Assembly (NCBI GenBank): GCA_016209665.1
Contig: JACQVT010000496.1
Location: forward strand, 1-5,303
Length of the DNA stretch: 5,303 bases
Direction: 5' to 3'
From: Planctomycetota bacterium
GTDB lineage: Bacteria > Planctomycetota > Phycisphaerae > UBA1845 > PWPN01
In this document: positions 1-5,303 of the stretch, piece by piece
Layout of the letters: every line of letters starts with the position of its first letter
Numbering within the stretch: the stretch's first letter is position 1
The notes under the pieces: model-generated
What the model was told of the DNA's origin: nothing
Seen by the model: the letters and a program-made list of their open reading frames with translations, nothing else
Databases searched by the model: none
Translations under genes and position numbers: made by a program

Positions 1-1168
1 CGCCACGCCGATCCCGCGGACGCTGCACATGTCGCTGCTGGGCATCCGCGACATCAGCTCGCTGGCCACGCCGCCGCTGGACCGCCGGGCGATCGTGACC
101 CGGGTGACGCGGTGGGACGACGAGTTGATCCGCGAGGCCATCGTCCGCGAGATGGCCCGCGACGGGCAGGTGTTTTTCGTGCACAACCTCGTGCACGACA
201 TCCAGTCGTTCGCGGACACCGTGCAGCGGCTGGTGCCCGAGGCGAGGATCATCATCGGGCACGGCCAGATGCGCGAGCACCAGTTGGAGAAGGTGATGGT
301 CAAGTTCGTGCGGCAGGAGGCGGACGTGCTGGTGTGCACGACGATCATCGAGTCGGGCCTGGACATCCCCAACTGCAACACGATCCTGATCGACCGGGCG
401 GACCGGTTCGGGCTATCGGAGCTGCACCAGCTCCGCGGGAGAGTGGGCCGTTACAAGCATCGGGCCTACTGCTACCTGCTGTTGTCGCGGGACCAGCCGG
501 TGACGCCGACGGCGGCGAAGCGGCTCAAGGCGATCGAGGAGTATTCCGACCTGGGGGCGGGTTTCCGCATTGCGATGCGCGACCTGGAAATCCGCGGGGC
601 GGGCAACATCCTCGGCCCCGAGCAGAGCGGGCACATCGCGGCGGTCGGCTACGAGCTGTACTGCCAGTTGCTCGACCACGCCGTCCGGCGGCTGAAGAAC
701 GAGCCGATCGACGAGTTCAGGGCGGTGCACCTGGAACTCGACGTGAACGCCCACATTCCCCGCGGCTACATCGAGTCCGAACGGCAGCGGATGGAGATCT
801 ACCGCCGGCTGGTGCGGTGCCGAACGAGCGATGAGCTGGAGCAGTTGGCGGCCGACCTGAAGGACGCGTTCGGCCCCTATCCGGCGCCGGTGCAGATGCT
901 GCTCGACCTGGCGGAAATCCGTGTCCTCGCCCAGCCGTGGAGAATCCGCACCGTCAACGTCAAGCCGCCGGACGTGATCTTCACCGTGGACGAGCTGGCC
1001 CGGGTGGAGCCGCTGTTCGCCCGCGGTCCAGGCTCGGCCCGCATGGCCGACGCCCACACCATTCATCTGCGTCTGACCGAGCCCTATTTCGCGCCCGACA
1101 CGCTGCTGGCCGTCCTGCGGCGTCTGTTGCAGCCGGTGCGGGCGGCTCCTAGAATTGCCGCCCGATGA
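1..1168 (+). CDS. mfd: Transcription-repair coupling factor Mfd, C-terminal 388 residues (5' end outside window)
   Basis: Mfd is the ATP-driven DNA translocase that removes stalled RNA polymerase from damaged DNA and recruits the UvrABC excision machinery. The visible part begins inside helicase motif III: the first complete codon is base 2 and reads ATPIPRTLHM. Numbering from there, a motif IV-like strand (GQVFFVHN) lies near residue 55, motif V (TTIIESGLDIPN) near 113-124, and motif VI (QLRGRVGR) at 143-150. The TRG translocation motif region follows (about 172-224, including DLEIRGAGNILG and EQSGHIAAVGYELY). The C-terminal TRCF domain runs from about 252, with IPRGYIESERQRMEIYRR and FGPYP. 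The motifs are intact and no frameshift is seen. Family members are about 1,100 residues, so roughly the first two thirds (UvrB-like modules, RNA polymerase-interaction domain, first RecA lobe) lie upstream. The stop overlaps the next start as ATGA. The family call is very secure. Confidence 0.97.
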   Translation, partial: ATPIPRTLHMSLLGIRDISSLATPPLDRRAIVTRVTRWDDELIREAIVREMARDGQVFFVHNLVHDIQSFADTVQRLVPEARIIIGHGQMREHQLEKVMVKFVRQEADVLVCTTIIESGLDIPNCNTILIDRADRFGLSELHQLRGRVGRYKHRAYCYLLLSRDQPVTPTAAKRLKAIEEYSDLGAGFRIAMRDLEIRGAGNILGPEQSGHIAAVGYELYCQLLDHAVRRLKNEPIDEFRAVHLELDVNAHIPRGYIESERQRMEIYRRLVRCRTSDELEQLAADLKDAFGPYPAPVQMLLDLAEIRVLAQPWRIRTVNVKPPDVIFTVDELARVEPLFARGPGSARMADAHTIHLRLTEPYFAPDTLLAVLRRLLQPVRAAPRIAAR

Positions 1169-2532
1169 CCAGCCGCCAGTGCGCTGAATCGAATCGACCG
1201 GGTCGCGGCTGTTGTGCGGCAGCGCCGAAGAGACGCGCGGCCCCGGGTGGGTGCCTGGCGGCCGGTTACGCTGTGCTTCTGGTCGCCGCGGCGGGCATGG
1301 CCGGCTGCGATCAGCCCAAGCAGGGACCCAAGCGGCCGGACAACGAGGCGGCCCACAGCCGCCTCTATCACCCCGACGTCCGCCGGGTGTCGGCGACGCG
1401 CCCGGGAGCAGGGAGTTCCCGGCCGTCAACGCAGCCGTCATCGGGACCGACGAGCGAACCGGCGTCGCGGCCCGCGGCCCGCTCCGACGCGGGCCCGGTG
1501 GGCACACCGGTACTGTTCGTCAACGGCGACACCGTCACGGTACCGGATATCCTCGAGCCCATCCTGGAAGCGCTGAAGGACGACGCCAGGGCGCTGTCGC
1601 CCGAAGCTTACCAGGCGGCCAAGCGGCGGGCGATCCGGCGGCAGATTGACCTGCACGTCAGCACGCTGCTGATCTACCAGGAGGCGAAGAACACCTACCC
1701 GGAAAAGGCGATGGAGGTGGTGGACAAGGAAATCGACCGCCGCATCAAGGAGGTGATCAACGAGCGGCACGGCGGCGTCCGGGCCCGGTACGAGGCCCAA
1801 CTCAAGTCGATGGACCTAACGATGGACGACGTGCGGAGCCGCATCCGGCGGCAACTGCTGGTGACGCAGTACATGCGGGACCGGTTCAAGCCGCTGCTTC
1901 GCGAGCCCCCCCGGCGGCAGCTCTACCAGTATTACGAGGCCCACTTGGACGAATTCACCACCCCCGAGCGGGCGGAGATGCTCCTGATCGAGATCCCGCT
2001 GGAGGCCGTTCTGGGCGCGCCTCGCAACGCGGCGACGGCCCAGCAGATTGTCGACGCGCGGAAACGGGCCGTCGCGCAGCTTAAACGGGCGCGCGAGGAG
2101 TTGGACAGCGGCGTCGAGTTCACCGCGGTGGCCCGTGCCTACAGCAAGGGGCTGAAGGCGGCCCAAGGCGGGGTGTTGAGCGAGATCAGCCCGGGCGCCC
2201 TGCGGGGCCGATGGGCCAAGTCGGCCGAGGTGCTGTTCACCCTGTCCGAAAACCAGACAAGCGACGTGATCGAGACAGACGACGCGGCGTTCATCGTCCG
2301 GTGCGGCAAACGGACACCCCCGCAGCAGGTCTCGTTCGAGGAGGCCCAGAACCGGATCATCGAACGACTGAAAGACGAGCAATTCAACCAGCTCAGCCAG
2401 GAGCACGTGGGTGAACTGCTGGCCAAGGCGACCGTCCACCCGGTTGCGGAGTTTGCCGAGGCGGTCGCGGCCGCCGCCCCCCGTCCGCAGCCACCCACCC
2501 GGGGGAACGTGGAGGCGGCGGATGCCCGCTAG
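1165..2532 (+). CDS. Predicted lipoprotein with SurA/PrsA-like parvulin (PpiC-type) domain, possibly lacking isomerase activity
   Basis: This 455-residue protein looks like an exported peptidyl-prolyl isomerase or chaperone for secreted proteins. A basic N-terminus of about 30 residues precedes a hydrophobic stretch (31-46) and a lipobox-like MAGC whose Cys48 would be lipidated. The Met at -3 is unusual. Residues about 78-112 form a Ser/Pro/Ala-rich linker. A SurA-N-like helical region follows (about 114-260), starting with the strand VLFVNGDTVTV. The parvulin domain spans about 265-382, with FTAVARAYSKG at 319-329 and the GGVLSEISPG segment at 335-344. A charged helix follows, then an Ala/Pro-rich tail. 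Two positions that are normally His, in the first strand (xHILV; here EMLLI, Met272) and the last strand (GYHII; here AAFIV, Phe376), are replaced. A holdase role without catalysis is therefore plausible. The ATG start lies in the mfd stop overlap with no strong Shine-Dalgarno, so translation is probably coupled to mfd. The fold call is good; the substrate is unknown. Confidence 0.85.
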   Translation: MTSRQCAESNRPGRGCCAAAPKRRAAPGGCLAAGYAVLLVAAAGMAGCDQPKQGPKRPDNEAAHSRLYHPDVRRVSATRPGAGSSRPSTQPSSGPTSEPASRPAARSDAGPVGTPVLFVNGDTVTVPDILEPILEALKDDARALSPEAYQAAKRRAIRRQIDLHVSTLLIYQEAKNTYPEKAMEVVDKEIDRRIKEVINERHGGVRARYEAQLKSMDLTMDDVRSRIRRQLLVTQYMRDRFKPLLREPPRRQLYQYYEAHLDEFTTPERAEMLLIEIPLEAVLGAPRNAATAQQIVDARKRAVAQLKRAREELDSGVEFTAVARAYSKGLKAAQGGVLSEISPGALRGRWAKSAEVLFTLSENQTSDVIETDDAAFIVRCGKRTPPQQVSFEEAQNRIIERLKDEQFNQLSQEHVGELLAKATVHPVAEFAEAVAAAAPRPQPPTRGNVEAADAR

Positions 2533-2534
2533 TC

Positions 2535-2564
2535 TTGCCGGCGGCCGTTGGGGTTCGTTATATT
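2535..2564 (+). promoter_or_regulatory. Candidate sigma70-type promoter for the aldo/keto reductase gene
   Basis: TTGCCG (2535-2540, 4 of 6 matches to the -35 consensus) and TATATT (2559-2564, 5 of 6 to the -10) are separated by 18 bases. They sit in a short AT-rich patch within otherwise GC-rich DNA, just after the parvulin gene. Transcription would start near 2571 and leave an untranslated leader of about 84 bases. A second -10-like hexamer, TATGAT, lies at 2583-2588 but has no well-spaced -35. The call rests on consensus matching alone. Planctomycete promoters are poorly defined, and read-through from the upstream genes is also possible because no terminator is visible between them. Confidence 0.4.
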
Positions 2565-2602
2565 GTTCTGGGCCGCCTATCCTATGATGTGTGCCCCCTG
2601 GT

Positions 2603-2620
2603 GCCGAACGAGGTTTCGGT
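2603..2620 (+). other. Small hairpin in the presumed 5' leader of the reductase mRNA
   Basis: CCGAA (2604-2608) can pair with TTCGG (2615-2619) around a 6-base loop, and a G-U pair at 2603/2620 extends the stem. No T-run follows, so it is not an intrinsic terminator. It ends 22 bases before the Shine-Dalgarno and leaves it exposed. Its role, if any, is unknown; it may simply be chance pairing. Confidence 0.25.
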
Positions 2621-2642
2621 CAAACGACACTCCGCTTGTGTT

Positions 2643-2647
2643 GGAGG
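2643..2647 (+). promoter_or_regulatory. Shine-Dalgarno GGAGG that fixes the reductase start at 2655
   Basis: GGAGG lies 7 bases before ATG 2655. It decides the start over an in-frame TTG at 2535, which would add 40 residues with no export character and bury the twin-arginine signal. An ATG at 2648 is closer to the GGAGG but is in another frame. Confidence 0.8.
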
Positions 2648-2654
2648 ATGTACC

Positions 2655-4094
2655 ATGCTGGATAATAGGAGTTCCCTGGATCGTCGGCAGTTCCTGAAGA
2701 CGACGGCCGCCGGGCTGGGCGCGGCCGCGGCTGCAAGTTCGCTCGCGGCCGCGGAACCGGCAGCCGGCGGCGCCAAGGTCGACCCCAAGAACCTGGACTG
2801 GCGCAGCAAGTCGCCGGACATGGCTTACGCCCGGCTGGGCCGCACGAACTTCATGGTCAGCCGGATCGTCTCGGGTCTCGGCGGCGGCGCGGGCAACCAG
2901 AAGATCCTGTGGCCGCGCCAACTGGCCAGCGGCATCAACTACTACGACACGGCCCGCGGCTACGGCAACTCGGAGACCAACTTGAAGGATCTCCTCAAGG
3001 AATCCCGCAAGGACATGTGGGTGACCAGCAAGGCGACGGACGTGGCGGGCTATTCGCGCATCGATCCCGAAGTCAGCCGGCTGTACGTCGAGGCGGTCAA
3101 GAAGTTCCTGGGCGACAAGTTCGACGAATTGGCCGGCGGCGGGAGGCAGAATCCCGAGAGAATGGACCTGCTGCGGTTCCACAAGGCCGCCGTCGAGAAG
3201 CAGACGGCGACCGGCGAGAAGCCGGACCTGCGTCCGGCGGGCAAGCGGATGGCGGAGCTGTACGCGACCAAGCTCGACGAGTCGCTGGAGCGGATGGCCA
3301 TCGACCACGTCGACAGCTATTTCCTGCACGGCGTCGAAATCCCGTGGCTGTTTGACTGCGGCGAAGTCTGGGAGGCTTACGAGAAACGGCACAAGGCGGG
3401 CAAGGTCAAGCACTTCGGGTTCAGCACGCACAAGAACCAGAAGGAGGTCCTGGCCGCCGCCGTCCAGGCCAACAAGACAGGACCCTGGCGGATCGACTTG
3501 ATCATGCCCGGGGTCAATCCGGGCAGCTTTGAGAGCCTGCGTCCGGAACTGGAGGCCCTCAAGAAGCAGGACGTGGGCATCATCGCGATGAAGACCAAGG
3601 GCATCGTGAACCGGCCGGTGAACGTCGACGAGAAGAAGTTCGCCGACCTGATGGACGAGAAGAAGTACAACGAGTGGGAGCGGGCCAAGCTCTGGATGCT
3701 CCACCTGACCGAGGGGCTGATCGACGCCACCATCATCGCGATGCAGACGATGGAGGAGGTGGAAAAGGACCTGCCGATGGCCTCGGTGCGGCTGTCGGCC
3801 CGGGCCCAGCGTCAGTTGCGGACCATCGTCAAGCTCGAGACGGCAGGGACCTGCCACCTGTGCGGCGACTGCGAGACGCACTGCCCCGAGCACATCGCGG
3901 TGACGGACATGATCCGCTACCACGCCTATCTGCACCAGTACAACGAACGACAGCTCGCCCGCGAGCTGTACCAGCAGGCCGGCTACGACCCGGCGAAGGT
4001 GTGCAACAGTTGCGGCAAGTGCGCGGACGCCTGCGCGTCTCACGTGCCCATCGTCGACCTGCTGCACGAGCTGTCGCGCGACATGGTGGCGTGA
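2655..4094 (+). CDS. Tat-exported aldo/keto reductase with C-terminal two-cluster ferredoxin-like domain
   Basis: This 479-residue oxidoreductase joins an aldo/keto reductase barrel to a ferredoxin-like tail, like the COG1453-type reductases. Residues 8-15 (LDRRQFLK) followed by an Ala-rich stretch to about 33 form a twin-arginine signal, implying folding with cofactors before export. The barrel begins near 58 (YARLGRTNFMVSRI). The catalytic tetrad is readable as Asp98 and Tyr103 (NYYDTARGYGNSE), Lys126 (VTSKA) and His225 (YFLHG). Later strands include KVKHFGFSTH (250-259), GIIAMKTKG (308-316) and ATIIAMQTMEEVE (358-370). Two cysteine sets, C400-C403-C406-C410-P and C450-C453-C456-C460, fit two 4Fe-4S clusters; the second lacks the usual Pro after the last Cys. 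Residues about 129-200 form a charged segment longer than the short connection usual after the catalytic Lys. The start is set by GGAGG at 2643, and a terminator follows at 4191. The substrate and electron partner are unknown. Confidence 0.9.
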   Translation: MLDNRSSLDRRQFLKTTAAGLGAAAAASSLAAAEPAAGGAKVDPKNLDWRSKSPDMAYARLGRTNFMVSRIVSGLGGGAGNQKILWPRQLASGINYYDTARGYGNSETNLKDLLKESRKDMWVTSKATDVAGYSRIDPEVSRLYVEAVKKFLGDKFDELAGGGRQNPERMDLLRFHKAAVEKQTATGEKPDLRPAGKRMAELYATKLDESLERMAIDHVDSYFLHGVEIPWLFDCGEVWEAYEKRHKAGKVKHFGFSTHKNQKEVLAAAVQANKTGPWRIDLIMPGVNPGSFESLRPELEALKKQDVGIIAMKTKGIVNRPVNVDEKKFADLMDEKKYNEWERAKLWMLHLTEGLIDATIIAMQTMEEVEKDLPMASVRLSARAQRQLRTIVKLETAGTCHLCGDCETHCPEHIAVTDMIRYHAYLHQYNERQLARELYQQAGYDPAKVCNSCGKCADACASHVPIVDLLHELSRDMVA

Positions 4095-4111
4095 GGGGGC
4101 AGGGGGGAGGA

Positions 4112-4167
4112 GACAGGAGTCAGGAGTTGGGAGTCAGGAGACAGAAGACGGAGGAAAGGGGTTAGGA
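4112..4167. repeat. Degenerate heptanucleotide tandem array, unit close to GTCAGGA, in the 3' spacer of the reductase gene
   Basis: Eight 7-base steps can be placed in register at 4112, 4119, 4126, 4133, 4140, 4147, 4154 and 4161. They read GACAGGA, GTCAGGA, GTTGGGA, GTCAGGA, GACAGAA, GACGGAG, GAAAGGG and GTTAGGA. The first four and the last are close to consensus, and the sixth and seventh have decayed. The + strand is almost all purine and is preceded by G-runs (4095-4099 and 4102-4107). The array lies between the reductase stop and its terminator, so it would be transcribed in the mRNA's 3' untranslated region. No coding function is evident. Degeneracy suggests an old array. Confidence 0.75.
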
Positions 4168-4190
4168 GAGCAGAAACTCGGTACCCATCC

Positions 4191-4221
4191 AAGCCCGCGG
4201 GCTGCGGTCCGTGGGCTTTTT
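4191..4221 (+). terminator. Intrinsic terminator of the reductase gene, between convergent genes
   Basis: AAGCCCGCGG (4191-4200) pairs with CCGTGGGCTT (4209-4218) through ten pairs including one G-U, with an 8-base loop (4201-4208). The stem runs directly into a T-run (4217-4221) on the + strand. It lies 96 bases after the reductase stop and 12 bases beyond the atpC stop on the opposite strand. The same hairpin would form in atpC mRNA, but a T-run after it is missing on that strand. It is therefore a good terminator for the + genes and at most a 3'-end-stabilising stem for atpC. Confidence 0.8.
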
Positions 4222-4233
4222 CATGCCTCCCGA

Positions 4234-4629
4234 TCACGACGACATGCGCAGGCGGGCCCGGGCGCTGGCCTCGGCGCGGGTGCGGCGGTGGTAGCCGGTC
4301 TCGTCGGTGGCGGGCATTTTGCGAGCTTCCTCGAGGGCCCGCGTCGCCTCGGCGCGGTCGATCTGGCCGGGGGGCAGGGCCTTCTGCGTCAAGACGGTCA
4401 CGCGGTTGTCGATCACCTGGGCAAACCCGCCATCGACAAACCACACGTGTTCGGCATCGCGCGTGCGGACCTTCATCCGGCCCGCGCCGAGCTGGCAGAC
4501 CAGCGGCGCGCGGTCGAGGAGGATGCCGATCTCGCCGTCGTGGGCGGGCACGACGACGGAATCTACGTCACCCTCGAACACCTTCGCTTCCGGCGTGATC
4601 AGGCTGCAATGGAGCTTGTATCTGGCCAT
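4234..4629 (-). CDS. atpC: F1Fo ATP synthase epsilon subunit
   Basis: Epsilon sits on the central stalk of the F1 sector, links gamma to the c-ring and can inhibit ATP hydrolysis. The 131-residue product has the N-terminal beta-sandwich signature: YKLHCSLITPEAKVFEGDVDSV is split across residues 4-25, PAHDGEIGILLDRAPLVCQL follows at 28-47, and WFVDGGFAQVIDNRVTVL is at 63-80. The C-terminal two-helix region starts near 90 (IDRAEATRALEEARKM) and ends in an Arg/Ala-rich helix. Length is slightly below the roughly 135-140 usual in bacteria, with the C-terminal domain on the short side. ATG 4629 is preceded on the coding strand by GAGAG, six bases away, a modest ribosome site touching the heptamer array. 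The gene follows atpD after 127 bases, in the usual F1 order, and is probably the last gene of the atp operon. Confidence 0.96.
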   Translation of the reverse strand: MARYKLHCSLITPEAKVFEGDVDSVVVPAHDGEIGILLDRAPLVCQLGAGRMKVRTRDAEHVWFVDGGFAQVIDNRVTVLTQKALPPGQIDRAEATRALEEARKMPATDETGYHRRTRAEASARARLRMSS

Positions 4630-4635
4630 GAATAG

Positions 4636-4640
4636 CTCTC
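4636..4640 (-). promoter_or_regulatory. Probable atpC ribosome-binding site abutting the heptamer array
   Basis: On the coding strand GAGAG is followed by CTATTC and the atpC ATG. Its outermost base (4640) is also the first base of the CRGCTAT array. The site is weaker than the GGAGG of the reductase gene. Array expansion or contraction would change the sequence and folding immediately upstream of it. Confidence 0.45.
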
Positions 4641-4695
4641 GGCTATCGGCTATCGGCTATCAGCTATCAGCTATCAGCTATCAGCTATCAGTTAT
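4640..4695. repeat. Heptanucleotide tandem array, unit CRGCTAT, eight copies, between atpD and atpC
   Basis: Eight exact 7-base steps are visible: three CGGCTAT (4640-4660), four CAGCTAT (4661-4688) and one CAGTTAT (4689-4695), with a partial CAGC after it. Identical variants are grouped in blocks, as expected from slippage or local duplication. On the atp transcript the unit reads CTGATAG, or CCGATAG near atpC, and carries stop codons (TGA, TAG) that fall in every frame along the array. The self-complementary AGCT core of the four CAGCTAT units lets them pair with one another. There are no spacers, so it is not a CRISPR array. Confidence 0.92.
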
Positions 4696-4703
4696 CAGCC
4701 AGC

Positions 4704-4720
4704 GGCTTGCGCCTCAAGCC
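4704..4720 (-). other. Hairpin at the junction of the two heptamer arrays in the atpD-atpC spacer
   Basis: GGCTTG (4704-4709) and CAAGCC (4715-4720) can form a six-pair stem with a five-base loop on either strand. In the atp mRNA it falls between atpD and atpC, with no T-run after it. It could be a processing or stability element, but it may only be a by-product of the repeat sequence it overlaps. Confidence 0.35.
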
Positions 4721-4745
4721 TCGAGCCTCAAGCCTCAAGCCTCAA
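4711..4745. repeat. Heptanucleotide tandem array, unit GCCTCAA, five copies, between atpD and atpC
   Basis: Five 7-base units run without interruption: GCCTCAA at 4711, GCCTCGA at 4718, then GCCTCAA at 4725, 4732 and 4739. Only one base differs among the five. The array begins 11 bases after the end of the atpD coding sequence in transcript order (4746-4756 lies between) and is separated from the CRGCTAT array by 15 bases. The unit shares its period with that array but not its sequence. Confidence 0.9.
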
Positions 4746-4756
4746 GTCCCTCTCTC

Positions 4757-5303
<547 letters not shown>

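Noticed and set aside
413..1507. 364-codon open frame on the - strand across mfd and the parvulin start
   Set aside because: It overlaps two well-supported genes, has Pro/Arg/Gly-rich low-complexity composition and shows no domain. It is a GC-driven shadow.
2535..2654. Upstream TTG start that would extend the reductase by 40 residues
   Set aside because: The extension has no family similarity, would displace the Tat signal from the N-terminus, and lacks the GGAGG that precedes ATG 2655.
2577..4067. Long open frame (496 codons) on the - strand, opposite the reductase gene
   Set aside because: It mirrors a gene with clear catalytic and cluster motifs. Its translation is Val/Leu/Arg-rich with no recognisable domain, as expected from the complement of GC-rich coding DNA.
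4095..4110. G-quadruplex at the G-runs after the reductase stop
   Set aside because: There are only two long G-runs with short ones after them. A stable three-layer quadruplex is not clearly supported, so it is only mentioned with the nearby repeat.
4191..4221. Bidirectional terminator also serving atpC
   Set aside because: The hairpin is shared, but on the - strand the sequence after the stem is not T-rich, so termination of atpC there is not supported.
4640..4745. CRISPR-like array
   Set aside because: The units are 7 bases, directly adjacent and without spacers, and no cas gene is nearby.

Overview
The window is GC-rich and densely coded. It looks like chromosomal DNA from a member of the Planctomycetota or a similar lineage. 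Three things suggest this: a Tat-exported aldo/keto reductase carrying iron-sulfur clusters, a lipoprotein-type parvulin overlapping mfd, and heptanucleotide tandem repeats in the spacers. None of these is diagnostic, so the taxonomic call is an inference of moderate confidence.

Left half, + strand: the window opens inside mfd (transcription-repair coupling factor) and holds its last 388 codons. The mfd stop overlaps by 4 bases (ATGA) the start of a predicted lipoprotein with a SurA/PrsA-like parvulin domain (1165-2532). That parvulin lacks both histidines typical of the fold's active site. After a 122-base spacer with a candidate promoter and a clear Shine-Dalgarno comes a 479-residue aldo/keto reductase (2655-4094). 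It has a twin-arginine signal, an intact D-Y-K-H catalytic tetrad, an extra segment in the barrel and two C-terminal 4Fe-4S motifs. An intrinsic terminator (4191-4221) closes this strand.

Right end, - strand: the end of the F1Fo ATP synthase operon runs toward the + strand genes. It holds the C-terminal 181 residues of atpD (beta subunit), then atpC (epsilon subunit). The two gene sets converge at about 4095-4233.

The least ordinary part is the spacer DNA. Three tandem arrays, each with a 7-base period but a different unit, fill the spacers. One lies between the reductase stop and its terminator (4112-4167). Two lie between atpD and atpC (4640-4695 and 4711-4745), and the first of these reaches the ribosome-binding region of atpC. 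They resemble the heptameric short tandem repeats known from other bacteria rather than any named mobile element. I see no CRISPR array, tRNA, rRNA, insertion sequence or defence system. The genes are mostly recognisable housekeeping or accessory genes, and I do not claim a new system.
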